Shown here one piece after another: positions 16,267 through 25,930 of a DNA stretch of 64,000 nt. Numbering within the stretch: the first letter of the stretch is position 1; each line of letters starts with the position of its first letter. Source of the DNA: Streptomyces dioscori (GTDB taxonomy: Bacteria; Actinomycetota; Actinomycetes; Streptomycetales; Streptomycetaceae); NCBI RefSeq assembly GCF_003024195.1, contig NZ_KZ679057.1, positions 62,001-126,000 on the forward strand. Direction: 5' to 3'. Both the position numbers and the translations under genes were made by a program. A model generated the notes under the pieces. It worked only from the letters and a program-made list of their open reading frames with translations. It was not told the origin of the DNA and ran no database searches.

Positions 16267-18351
16267 ATGCCTCTGCCCATCCCGTCCTCCACACCTTCCG
16301 TTCCGAACAGCGACCCGTCGCGCTTCGGGAGGTCCGCGCAGCCCTCCATAGGCCGCGGCGCTGCCCTGGCCCCGCATACGGCGCCGGACGTGCAGCGCGG
16401 CACAGTGACTCTGCCACCCGCCCACACCGCACTGATCTGTGTCGCCCTGCCGGGACTCGCGATCTCCACGGAACAGGGGCAACTGACGGGGCACGGGCTG
16501 GAGGGCTTCTACCGGTCGGGTCGGCGGATGCTCTCCCGATGCAGGCTGCGGGTGGCGGGCCGGGAGCCGCTCGCGGTCCAGGCCCGGATGGTCGCGCCCG
16601 ACCAGGCGCGGTTCGTGGCGGTCCTGAGCCTCTCCGCCGACAGTGGACCCGACCCGGACGTCCTGGTCGAACGGATGCGACATGCGGACGGGACAGAGCG
16701 GATCACCCTGCGCAGCGCGACCGATCGACCGCTGCGCCTCCCCGTCGAGGTGGTGCTCGGCACGGACCTGGCCGAACTGGGTGCGGTCGCGGCGGGGAGA
16801 GCCGGTCCCGATCTGGCGGCCAGTGTCCACGATTCAGGGATGCGGTGGTCGTGCGCCACCAACAACTCCGTTGTCACTGCCGAACCGCCGCCTTCGGATG
16901 CGCTGGCCTCCGCCGGGCTGCTGCGCTGGGAGTTCGAACTGCCTCCCGGCGGCACCCGAAGCGTGGAGCTGAAGGTAGGTCCGGCAGGGGCGGGGCCCGT
17001 CCGAGCCGTTGCGCGCAGTGCCATGAGCCCCTTCGCTCCGGCTCGGGCCGCGAGTGACGATCCAAGGGCCGAGGCGCTGCTGCGCAGGAGTATCGGGGAT
17101 CTGCAGGCTCTTCTCCTGCGTGATCCCGCTCAGCCGTCCGACATACACCTGGCGGCCGGCGCACCCTGGCGCTGCGGCATGGCGCCGTCCGAGGCCCTGG
17201 CGGCAGCGCGCATGACTCTGCCGCTGGGCACGCGCCTCGCCGCGGGAACCCTGCGGACTCTCGCCCGCACCCAACTGGCGTCCGCCGGACCGCGATCCGG
17301 ACTGATTCCCGGCCCGCGTCGGCAGGTCGGCGCCCAGCTGCCACCGAGCTGCACAGGGCAGGAAGCGACGCTGCTTTTTCCCGTGGTGCTCGCGGAAGCC
17401 CGTCGCTGGGGGCTCTCCGAGCCGGAGACGGAGGAGTTGCTGCCCGCGGCCGAACGGTGTCTGCAGTGGCTGCGGACAGCTGTCGGTGACGGCATGTATC
17501 TGGCGGATCCGCCACCGGGCGGGCCATGGCGCTGCGAGACGCAGGCGCACGCTCACCGGGCCGCTCTGCTGGGCGCCGACCTCCTCGACGCGTACGGCAG
17601 GGGAGGCGGTGCCGAGCTGCGGGAGTGGGCGGGAGAGATGCGGACCGCGTTCAGGGAGGACTTCTGGATCGAGGACAGAGGGGGCGGCAGGCCGGCGGCG
17701 GCCCGACTGCCGGGCGGACGGCTCGTGCCGCACCTCGGCTCCGGCGGTGTCCACCTGCTCGACACCGGACTGCTCGGCGCCGGCGCACCGGCCCCGGGCC
17801 TGCTCGACAAGGTGCAGACGGAACAACTCGCGCGTCTGTTCGGCGGACCCGACATGGATTCCGGCTGGGGGCTGCGCAGCCTGGGTGTGAAGGAGACGAG
17901 TTACAATCCGTTCGGGCACCGGAGCGGGTCCGTGCGCGTCCACGAGACGGCTCTCGCCGTGGCGGGACTGGCAGCCGCGGGCTACGAGAAGGAGGCGAGT
18001 TCGCTACTGCTGGGCGTGCTGGCGGCGGCCGAGACTTTCGGTCACCGGCTGCCGGAGATGTACGCGGGGGAGCAACGCGCGGAAGGCGGTTCCCCCGTAC
18101 CGCACCCGACGGCCTGCCGACCGGCGGCCACCGCCGCGGCCGCCGGCGTCCTCCTGCTCGCGACACTCACCGGGATCCGTCCCGACGCCCCGGCTCGCAC
18201 GGTGACGCTGCGTCCGGTGCGCAGTGCCCCGCTGGGAGAGATCGGGCTGACCGGCCTGCGGGTCGCGGGCGCCCCCTTCTCCGTACGCGTCAGCAGGCTC
18301 GGTCTTGCTCTGGTCGAGGATGCGGCCGACGGGCTGCAGCTGGGGGCGTGA
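16267..18351 (+). CDS. Glycogen-debranching-like protein (GDE_N_bis plus six-hairpin domain)
   Basis: 694 residues. After a ~45-residue flexible head, residues 47-250 match the glycogen-debranching N-terminal bis domain type (GLAISTEQGQLTGHGLEGFYRSGRRMLSR). From about 270 to 640 it has an all-helical (alpha/alpha) toroid character, with GAPWRCGMAPSEALAAARM, SGLIPGPRRQ, TQAHAHRAALLGADLLDAYG, SGWGLRSLGVKETSYNPFGHRSG and PHPTACRPAATAAAA. This is the architecture of amylo-alpha-1,6-glucosidase relatives. The acid residues of a proven catalytic pair cannot be assigned from sequence alone, so substrate and activity remain open. No glycogen genes adjoin. Confidence 0.75.
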   Translation: MPLPIPSSTPSVPNSDPSRFGRSAQPSIGRGAALAPHTAPDVQRGTVTLPPAHTALICVALPGLAISTEQGQLTGHGLEGFYRSGRRMLSRCRLRVAGREPLAVQARMVAPDQARFVAVLSLSADSGPDPDVLVERMRHADGTERITLRSATDRPLRLPVEVVLGTDLAELGAVAAGRAGPDLAASVHDSGMRWSCATNNSVVTAEPPPSDALASAGLLRWEFELPPGGTRSVELKVGPAGAGPVRAVARSAMSPFAPARAASDDPRAEALLRRSIGDLQALLLRDPAQPSDIHLAAGAPWRCGMAPSEALAAARMTLPLGTRLAAGTLRTLARTQLASAGPRSGLIPGPRRQVGAQLPPSCTGQEATLLFPVVLAEARRWGLSEPETEELLPAAERCLQWLRTAVGDGMYLADPPPGGPWRCETQAHAHRAALLGADLLDAYGRGGGAELREWAGEMRTAFREDFWIEDRGGGRPAAARLPGGRLVPHLGSGGVHLLDTGLLGAGAPAPGLLDKVQTEQLARLFGGPDMDSGWGLRSLGVKETSYNPFGHRSGSVRVHETALAVAGLAAAGYEKEASSLLLGVLAAAETFGHRLPEMYAGEQRAEGGSPVPHPTACRPAATAAAAGVLLLATLTGIRPDAPARTVTLRPVRSAPLGEIGLTGLRVAGAPFSVRVSRLGLALVEDAADGLQLGA

Positions 18352-18447
18352 AGGCCGGCCTGCCGCGGACCTGGGATCACGGGGGCCGCGGTTCCTGCCC
18401 GGGAGCGTCGGATCAGCCATGTGAGCGACCGGTGAAGAGAGTGTTTA

Positions 18448-18462
18448 TCGTCAGGCAGACGA
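18448..18462. promoter_or_regulatory. Candidate NrtR-type operator over the Nudix promoter
   Basis: Inverted repeat TCGTC-AGGCA-GACGA in the spacer just upstream of a TATGAT -10 box (18464-18469). The -10 box lies 6 nt before the ATG at 18476. Its position would let a bound protein block RNA polymerase. Self-control by the Nudix/wHTH protein is an inference. Confidence 0.45.
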
Positions 18463-18475
18463 CTATGATCGCGGC

Positions 18476-19234
18476 ATGCCCTACGACCCGTCAGCTTTCG
18501 CGCCGTTCGCCGTCACCGTCGACCTGGTCGTGCTGACCGTGCGTCGTCACGCCCTGTGCGCGCTGGCGATCCGCCGGGGCGAGCCGCCCTTCCAGGGGCG
18601 GTGGGCGCTGCCCGGTGGTTTCGTGCGCCCCGACGAGGACCTGTCGCAGGCCGCGGCGCGGGAGCTGATGGAGGAGACCGGGCTGTGCGCGCACGCCCCG
18701 GACGCTCCCGCACAGGCGAACGGGGCACACTTGGAGCAGCTCGCGACCTACGGCGATCCCAAGCGTGACCCGCGCATGAGGGTTGTCAGCGTCGCCCATC
18801 TCGCTCTCGCGCCCGACCTGCCCGCGCCCAGAGCCGGCGGAGACGCGAACAGCGCGCGCTGGGCTCCTGTCGAGGATCTGCTTCAGCAGGGCGGTTACGG
18901 ACGTGACGGGGAACAGGCCGCGCCGCTCGCCTTCGACCACGCCCGGATCCTGTCGGACGGTGTGGAGCGCGCCCGGTCCAAGATCGAGTACTCGTCGCTG
19001 GCCACGGCCTTCTGCCCGCCCGAGTTCACGGTCGGCGAGCTGCGCCGGGTGTACGAAGCGGTGTGGGGGGTGGCGCTCGATCCGCGCAACTTCCACCGCA
19101 AGGTGACCGGTACGCCGGGATTCCTCGTCCCCACGGGCGGGACGACGACCCGGCAGGGCGGCCGCCCCGCCCAGCTCTTCCGGGCGGGCGGCGCCACCCT
19201 GCTCAACCCCCCGATGCTCCGCCCCGAAGTCTGA
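18476..19234 (+). CDS. Nudix hydrolase with NrtR-like winged-helix C-terminus
   Basis: 252 residues. Residues 13-150 form a Nudix domain whose Nudix box is intact (GFVRPDEDLSQAAARELMEE, then TGL; pattern Gx5Ex7REUxEExGU). The C-terminal part, FTVGELRRVYEAVWGVALDPRNF then HRKVTGTPGFLVPTG, matches the winged-helix of NrtR-type regulators of NAD or pentose metabolism. NrtR proteins often have a decayed Nudix box; here it looks catalytically complete, so it may both hydrolyse an ADP-ribose-like nucleotide and bind DNA. The ATG lies 6 nt after TATGAT (leaderless). No NAD-synthesis gene is adjacent. Confidence 0.8.
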   Translation: MPYDPSAFAPFAVTVDLVVLTVRRHALCALAIRRGEPPFQGRWALPGGFVRPDEDLSQAAARELMEETGLCAHAPDAPAQANGAHLEQLATYGDPKRDPRMRVVSVAHLALAPDLPAPRAGGDANSARWAPVEDLLQQGGYGRDGEQAAPLAFDHARILSDGVERARSKIEYSSLATAFCPPEFTVGELRRVYEAVWGVALDPRNFHRKVTGTPGFLVPTGGTTTRQGGRPAQLFRAGGATLLNPPMLRPEV

Positions 19235-19361
19235 CGCCGACCCGGGAGACGTCGGACACGGTGCCTGCACTCCGGGTAACTGGCCGGACCGGAGCGGGGG
19301 CTGCTTCAGGCCGCGCCTAAGGTGACCGGAAAACGGTACATATCGCGCTATCTTGCTTTGG

Positions 19362-21179
19362 GTGATCCAGGCCATCGGACTGACCAGCAACGCCCGCAAG
19401 GAGCTTCCCCCGGCTGTCGACGACGTCTCCTTCGAGGCGTCGCCCGGCTGTGTCACGGCGCTCCTCGGAGCCCCGGGCGCAGGCAAGACGACCGCCCTCA
19501 GGCTGATGCTCGAACTGCAACAGGGCCGCGGAATCACCTACTTCAGAGGCCGCCCGCTGCACCGCATCGCCCATCCCTCGCGCGAGGTGGGCGTTCTCCT
19601 CGGCGAGGTTCCCGGCCACCCGGCGCGCACGGTCCGAGGTCAACTCCGCATGCTGTCGGCCGCGGCCGGCGTACCCGCACGCCGCGCCGATGACGTCTTG
19701 GAGGTGGTGGGCCTCGTCAGCCTGCGCGACGAACGTCTGGAGACTCTCTCGCGAGGTATGGACCGCCGACTGGGCCTCGCCTGCGCGCTGCTGTCCGATC
19801 CGCACACCCTCGTGCTCGACGGCGCCACAGACGGACTCTCCGCTCGCGAAAGCCGCTGGCTGCACGGGGTGCTGCGCGCCCACGCCGGTGCGGGCGGCAC
19901 CGTGCTGTTCACCACGGACGATCCCAGGGAGGCGGCGCGGACCGCCGACCGGGTCGTCACGCTGGAGAAGGGCAGGCTCGTCGCCGACCAGGAGGCCGCG
20001 GACTTCGCACGTACCCGGCTCCGGCCCAGAGTCGCCGTCCGGAGCCCGCACGCCGCCCGGCTCGGGGCTCTGCTGATCAAGGAGGCCCGCACCGCCCGGT
20101 GCTCCGTGGAGGTCGTGCGGGAGGACGGCAATCGCCTCTCCGTGTATGGCAGCACCTGCGCCGACGTCGGCGAGTCCGCCTACCGCCACGGCATCCTCGT
20201 ACACCAACTCGCCGATGAGGTCGGGGACATGGGGGCGACGCCCGTTTCACATCCGGAGCCGGAGCCGGAGCAGGCGCTGACGCTGGCGTCGGGGGAAAGT
20301 CCTCGCGAGGCTGAGGCCGGGAGTGAGGTCGGGGTGTCGGTGCGGAGCGCGGGGATGCGGGGCGCGCGCGAGTTGTCACCCCTGCCGCCGCCCATCACCG
20401 TCCGCCCGGGCGCGGGGCCCTTGCGTCCGCTGCGCTACGAGGTGCGGCGCGCGGCCGGGGTCGGTACGGGCTGGCTCACCGCGGCCGCCGTGCTCGTCGT
20501 CTCCGCCCTCATCGCCGTACTCCTGGCCAGGGCGGGACACACGCCGCAGCCGCGGCTGCTCGCCGCGTGGCCGCGGGACTTCCCCCTGCCGCCCGCGGCA
20601 CTCGGTGCGGGGCTGCTCGGCGCCTTCGCCTTCGGTGACGAGTTCCGGCACCCCGCTCTGGCCGCTGATCGCGGTACCGTCCCCCGTCGCCTGGGGCTGC
20701 TGGCCGCCAAGCTCGTCGTCGCGGCGGCCACCGCGACGACGCTCGCCCTCGGCGTGGTGGGTCTGAACGCCGAACTGCTCTACATCGTCTACGGGCGGGA
20801 GCTGACCGGAGTTCCGCCGGACTGGATTTCTTCGGGAGCCAGTTGGGTCGGTCTCGTGATCGGCTGCGCCTGGGCGGGGGTTCTGGCGGCGGGGATCTTC
20901 CGGTCCACCACCGCCGGCCTCGCGGCGGTCCTCGCCGTGCCGATCCTGGTCGTACCGATCGTGCAGAAGGTTCTGGAGGGGCCGTCGGTCCGGACGGCTG
21001 CCGGGTTGTCGACGCGGTCGCGTGAGCTCGTACTGGTGCGGTGGCCGTTCGGGGGTGAGCACTATTTGGTCGCCGCGGCAGAGGTGATCGCTCAACCCGT
21101 CGCCGGCGCACTGATGTTGTCACTCACGGCTCTGCTCTGCGCATATCTGCTCACGGCCCTGCGGAGCCGGGTCCGATGA
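19362..21179 (+). CDS. ABC protein with fused, degenerate ATPase and membrane domain, upstream of whiH
   Basis: 605 residues from the GTG at 19362, which lies 7 nt after TATCTT (leaderless; a TTG 9 nt earlier is less likely). Residues 10-220 are an ABC ATPase with an intact Walker A (GAPGAGKTT). The signature reads LSRGM instead of LSGGQ, the Walker B region reads LVLDGATDG with Gly where the catalytic Glu should be, and the H-loop reads TTDD with no His. After a ~120-residue linker, six or so hydrophobic segments (about 375-600) form an ABC-2-like membrane part. ATP may bind but hydrolysis is doubtful. It lies 162 bp upstream of whiH on the same strand. Confidence 0.8.
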   Translation: MIQAIGLTSNARKELPPAVDDVSFEASPGCVTALLGAPGAGKTTALRLMLELQQGRGITYFRGRPLHRIAHPSREVGVLLGEVPGHPARTVRGQLRMLSAAAGVPARRADDVLEVVGLVSLRDERLETLSRGMDRRLGLACALLSDPHTLVLDGATDGLSARESRWLHGVLRAHAGAGGTVLFTTDDPREAARTADRVVTLEKGRLVADQEAADFARTRLRPRVAVRSPHAARLGALLIKEARTARCSVEVVREDGNRLSVYGSTCADVGESAYRHGILVHQLADEVGDMGATPVSHPEPEPEQALTLASGESPREAEAGSEVGVSVRSAGMRGARELSPLPPPITVRPGAGPLRPLRYEVRRAAGVGTGWLTAAAVLVVSALIAVLLARAGHTPQPRLLAAWPRDFPLPPAALGAGLLGAFAFGDEFRHPALAADRGTVPRRLGLLAAKLVVAAATATTLALGVVGLNAELLYIVYGRELTGVPPDWISSGASWVGLVIGCAWAGVLAAGIFRSTTAGLAAVLAVPILVVPIVQKVLEGPSVRTAAGLSTRSRELVLVRWPFGGEHYLVAAAEVIAQPVAGALMLSLTALLCAYLLTALRSRVR

Positions 21180-21188
21180 CGACCGTCC

Positions 21189-21250
21189 GTGCACGTGTGT
21201 TCCCCTCATGTGCACAACTCCACGCAGAACGCCCATTTCTTTCCGATAAG
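21189..21250 (+). promoter_or_regulatory. Candidate whiH promoter with WhiG-type -10 and an inverted repeat
   Basis: CCGATAAG at 21243-21250 matches the -10 of WhiG-dependent promoters (GCCGATAA) except for the first base. The TAAA -35 element expected 15-16 nt upstream is not evident. Further upstream GTGCACGTG (21189-21197) and CATGTGCAC (21207-21215) form an inverted repeat with one mismatch. It is a possible operator, perhaps for WhiH itself. Confidence 0.5.
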
Positions 21251-21341
21251 GCGTCAATTGCGACGGGGTGAGCGATCACCCTTTCGTGTGCTTTTCACCA
21301 AAGACCTCAAGGGAGTTGGAGACGACGCCGACAAAGGATCC

Positions 21342-22229
21342 GTGACTACCCTTGCGCACGCCATGATGACCGCCGCCCGTTCCGCAGACTCCGGCCTGAC
21401 CGGTCCGGGCGAACTCGACCGCTACCCCTACGCGGAGGGCCCCGGCGCAGACCGCGTCGGCGGCTCTGTGTGGGATGCCACGGACCCGGACCTGGGCCGC
21501 ATGGGCCGACGTGCCGCCGGAAGTCGCGGCCGCGGCCTGCATGGCCAACTGGTTCAGCAGTTGGGTCAGATGATCGTCTCCGGTGATCTGGGCGCCGACC
21601 GCCCGCTCGTCCCCGAGGAGATCGGCCAGCGATTCGAGGTCTCCCGCACCGTCGTCCGTGAGTCCCTGCGGGTTCTTGAGGCGAAGGGCCTGGTCAGCGC
21701 CCGCCCCAATGTCGGCACGCGCGTACGGCCGGTCAGCGACTGGAACCTCCTGGACCCGGACATCATCGAATGGCGCGCCTTCGGCCCGCAGCGCGACGAC
21801 CAGCGTCGTGAGCTGAGCGAGTTGCGCTGGACGATCGAACCGCTGGCCGCCCGCCTCGCCGCCGGGCACGGCCGGCCGGAGGTCCAGCAGCGGCTCACCG
21901 ACATGGTCGAGATCATGGGCCACGCGATGGGGCAGGGTGACGCGCTCACGTTCTCGCGGGCCGACGCGGAGTTCCACTCGCTGCTCATCCAGGTCGCGGG
22001 CAACCGCATGCTGGAGCACCTCTCGGGGATCGTGTCGGCCGCGCTCCAGGTGTCCGGCGGCCCGATCGCGGGCTGCGACCGGCCGAACGAGGCCTCCCTC
22101 TCGCACCACGCCCGGATCGCCGACGCGCTCGCGGCGGGCGACGCCTCGGGCGCCGAGGCGGCCATGCGGCAGCTGCTCACCGTCCACCCCGAGGTGGAGC
22201 GCGTCGTGCCCGCGCCGCGCGAGCACTGA
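21342..22229 (+). CDS. whiH: WhiH, GntR-family sporulation regulator
   Basis: 295 residues from the GTG at 21342, the length I recall for S. coelicolor WhiH. After a flexible head of ~60 residues, a GntR winged helix covers about 65-130 (LVPEEIGQRFEVSRTVVRES, then LRVLEAKGLVSARPNVGTRVRP). An FCD ligand domain of the FadR type follows (ELSELRWTIEPLAARLAAGH, then EFHSLLIQVAGNRMLEHLSG). The conserved Asp and His residues expected for metal or carboxylate binding are present. WhiH acts in aerial hyphae before sporulation septation (established for Streptomyces). The position next to hrdB matches memory. A strong hairpin terminates it. Confidence 0.92.
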   Translation: MTTLAHAMMTAARSADSGLTGPGELDRYPYAEGPGADRVGGSVWDATDPDLGRMGRRAAGSRGRGLHGQLVQQLGQMIVSGDLGADRPLVPEEIGQRFEVSRTVVRESLRVLEAKGLVSARPNVGTRVRPVSDWNLLDPDIIEWRAFGPQRDDQRRELSELRWTIEPLAARLAAGHGRPEVQQRLTDMVEIMGHAMGQGDALTFSRADAEFHSLLIQVAGNRMLEHLSGIVSAALQVSGGPIAGCDRPNEASLSHHARIADALAAGDASGAEAAMRQLLTVHPEVERVVPAPREH

Positions 22230-22299
22230 TCGCGTACCGCGGGTGGCGTGGTCGGGAGCGTTCGTCCCGCGTGGCACCCATCGGCCGGCGAACCGTCTG

Positions 22300-22346
22300 C
22301 CGCCGGGCCCCGCCGGATTCCTGGAGGATCCGGCGGGGCCCGGCGG
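22300..22346 (+). terminator. 19-bp perfect hairpin after whiH
   Basis: Arms 22300-22318 and 22328-22346 are fully complementary with a 9-nt loop. It isolates whiH from hrdB transcription. No T-run follows. Confidence 0.85.
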
Positions 22347-22636
22347 TGCGATGGGATGCTGGGATCGTCCGCTGACCACCTCTGACCGTATCTGGCCACT
22401 TTTGGGCGCTTACGGGGTGTGACTCGGGCCACGCAGATTGGGCGTAACACTCTTCGGGGCAGCGCGATGACCTAAGAGGTGACAGCCGAGTAGGGAATAT
22501 GGGCGCCGCTTCAGGCGCTGTGACTCTTCCCGGCTCCCGCCCGCGCCGTCGGCCCATTCCAAAGTCGGCGGTCGTCGGCTCCTCTCCGCAGTGGACGGGG
22601 CCGGAAGCCGTTTTCCAACGTTCCGAGAGGTTGTTC
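22347..22636. other. hrdB upstream region
   Basis: About 290 bases between the whiH terminator and the hrdB start must hold the hrdB promoter or promoters. I cannot assign a convincing -35/-10 pair. GGGAAT at 22493-22498 resembles a SigR -35 but has no properly spaced GTT. Confidence 0.4.
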
Positions 22637-24175
<1,539 letters not shown>

Positions 24176-24199
24176 GCCTCGGCCGCAGTACGTCATCGA

Positions 24200-24231
24200 G
24201 GGCCCGGCCTCCCGTCAGGGGAGCCGGGCCC
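24200..24231 (+). terminator. Hairpin terminator after hrdB
   Basis: GGGCCCGGC (24200-24208) pairs with GCCGGGCCC (24223-24231). An imperfect inner C/G pairing and a short loop lie between, and TTGGTT follows. Confidence 0.75.
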
Positions 24232-24310
24232 TTGGTTCGTGCGGAGTGCGGAGCGCCGCCGGGTGGATCACTCTGGGTGTCTCGTGACAACCCCAGAGTG
24301 AGGAGCGCGC

Positions 24311-25126
24311 ATGCGTCGTACGTTCACCCGTGCTTTGGCCCTCGCGGCCACGGCCGCCGTGATACCGCTGGCGTCCCCGGCCCCCGCGACAGCCGACGTC
24401 GTCATCGGCGGCTACCCGGTGGAGATCGCCGAGACCCCCTGGATGGTGGCGCTGGCCAGCCGTGACCGGTTCGGGGGAACACGCGCGGGACAGTTCTGCG
24501 GGGGAGTGGTGATCGGGCGGGAGACGGTGCTGACGGCCGCCCACTGCCTGGGCGAGGAAGTACTGGGCGCTCCCCCTCGGCAGGTCCGGGATCTGAGAGT
24601 CGTAGCGGGTCGCGGAGACCTGCGGGGGGACGGGGGCAGGGAGATCGCGGTACGCGACATCTGGATCAATCCGCGGCATGACAGCTACACGAATGCCGGG
24701 GACTTCGCCGTACTCACCCTCGCGGAACCGCTCGCCGCCGGTTCGGTCATTCGCATGGCGGGCGCCGAAGACGCCGCGTACCAGCCCGGTACGGGTGCTG
24801 TGGTCTACGGCTGGGGCGACACGACAGGGAACGGCGACTACGCGAGTGCCCTTCGGGCCTCGCGTGTCCGGGTGCTGTCCGACGCGGTCTGCGAGCAGGC
24901 CTATCCGGGCAGTGCGGACGGAACGTACCTCGCCGGCTCCATGCTGTGCGCGGGAGAGACGGGTGGCGGCCGGGACGCCTGCCAGGGTGACAGCGGCGGG
25001 CCTCTGGTCGCTCAGGGGCGGCTGATCGGCCTTGTGTCGTGGGGAAGCGGCTGTGGACGGGTCGGCAGCCCCGGGGTCTATACGCGGGCCTCAGGGGTCG
25101 TCACAGCGCTCCGAACGGGTCGCTGA
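24311..25126 (+). CDS. Secreted trypsin-like serine protease (S1 family)
   Basis: 271 residues with a GAGGAG ribosome site. The signal peptide MRRTFTRALALAATAAVIPL ends near ATA-D (residues 27-29), and the mature enzyme starts near VVIGG, as in activated trypsins. The catalytic triad is visible: His in LTAAHC, Asp in NAGDFAVLTL and Ser in CQGDSGGPL. Asp six residues before the serine (RDACQGDS) predicts cleavage after Lys/Arg. Paired cysteines (FCGG/AAHC, SMLCAG/DACQ) suggest disulfides. It probably degrades external protein. A short or missing propeptide is notable compared with many secreted proteases. Confidence 0.92.
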   Translation: MRRTFTRALALAATAAVIPLASPAPATADVVIGGYPVEIAETPWMVALASRDRFGGTRAGQFCGGVVIGRETVLTAAHCLGEEVLGAPPRQVRDLRVVAGRGDLRGDGGREIAVRDIWINPRHDSYTNAGDFAVLTLAEPLAAGSVIRMAGAEDAAYQPGTGAVVYGWGDTTGNGDYASALRASRVRVLSDAVCEQAYPGSADGTYLAGSMLCAGETGGGRDACQGDSGGPLVAQGRLIGLVSWGSGCGRVGSPGVYTRASGVVTALRTGR

Positions 25127-25181
25127 GAGCCGCCCGACGACCTCTGCGGGTCGGCTGCGCCTTCCGCAGTCACGAGCGCGA

Positions 25182-25211
25182 GCGGCCGCCCCTGGAATCA
25201 GGGGCGGCCGC
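25182..25211. terminator. Bidirectional 13-bp hairpin
   Basis: GCGGCCGCCCCTG (25182-25194) and its perfect complement (25199-25211) with loop GAAT. It sits between the convergent protease and DUF7455 genes. Confidence 0.85.
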
Positions 25212-25258
25212 CCGGTCACCGGCCTGTGCCGGAGATGGCTCGTCGTCTGCGCGAAGTG

Positions 25259-25489
25259 TCAGTGCTCTTCGTCATTGGCGCTTGCCGGGGCGGCCGTCAG
25301 CCGCTCCGTCTCGTCCTGTATCTCAGCGGCGATCTTCTTGAGTTCCGGCTCGAACTTGCGCCCGTGGTGGGCGCAGAAGAGCAGTTCACCACCGTTGAGG
25401 AGGACGACGCGCAGATATGCCTGGGCGCCGCAACGGTCGCAGCGGTCAGCGGCCGTCAGTGGGCTCGCGGGGGTCAGAACAGTAGTCAC
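25259..25489 (-). CDS. Small zinc-ribbon protein, DUF7455 type
   Basis: 76 residues. CDRCGAQAYLRVVLLNGGEL then LFCAHHG holds a CxxC...CxxH pattern that would bind one zinc, followed by a helical tail (KKIAAEIQDETERL). I recognise it as the actinobacterial DUF7455 family, which in my memory often lies near a principal sigma factor gene. Function unknown; a role in transcription or translation is only a guess from location. It is divergent from parE and separated from it by ~440 bp. Confidence 0.85.
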   Translation of the reverse strand: MTTVLTPASPLTAADRCDRCGAQAYLRVVLLNGGELLFCAHHGRKFEPELKKIAAEIQDETERLTAAPASANDEEH

Positions 25490-25930
25490 GTCGCCTCTTC
25501 TCTAGCTCGACGAGCTGTCGTACCAGGGTCAACATCCAACCAGGCCGAAAACGTTCCCGCTCGTGGCTCTTCCTCGAAAAAAATCTTTCCGAGTCGGCTG
25601 TCTGCTGCCGGTTGGCGGCGAATGAGCCGTATTGCGTGTCTTCGTGTCTTACGGGTTCGCGCTCTGTCAGGTTCAGTCCTCACCGGCTGGCTTGCCGGTT
25701 GTTCTTGAGGACGTGCCCGGAGCCTAAATGGTTCATGCCTGGAAGGGAACGTGATATGTACTTCACTCCAACGAGGGATCGAACAAGCATGCGACCCTGG
25801 ACTAGTCTGCGTTTGGGACGAGGGTGGCGTTACAACGGCTCTACCAGGCCTCGGTACCCTCAGACCGGTGACCGAAGCCGGGCCCTTACCCAAAAGGGCC
25901 CCAACTGAAATTCAGCGAGGAGCGAACCGC
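25490..25930. other. Divergent promoter region between DUF7455 and parE
   Basis: About 440 bases without a gene. It is less GC-rich than its surroundings, with an A-run near 25575-25585. A TAGTCT box near 25803 with TCGAAC ~18 nt upstream could serve parE. A GAGGAG ribosome site for parE is at 25917-25922. No clear operator is visible. Confidence 0.4.

Noticed and set aside
22493..22522. GGGAAT upstream of hrdB as a SigR promoter
   Set aside because: The matching GTT is not at the 18-19 nt spacing; only a GTG at 21 nt is present.
25738..25765. GGGAAC upstream of parE as a stress sigma factor -35
   Set aside because: The downstream -10 does not fit SigR or SigE consensus; spacing match alone is weak.
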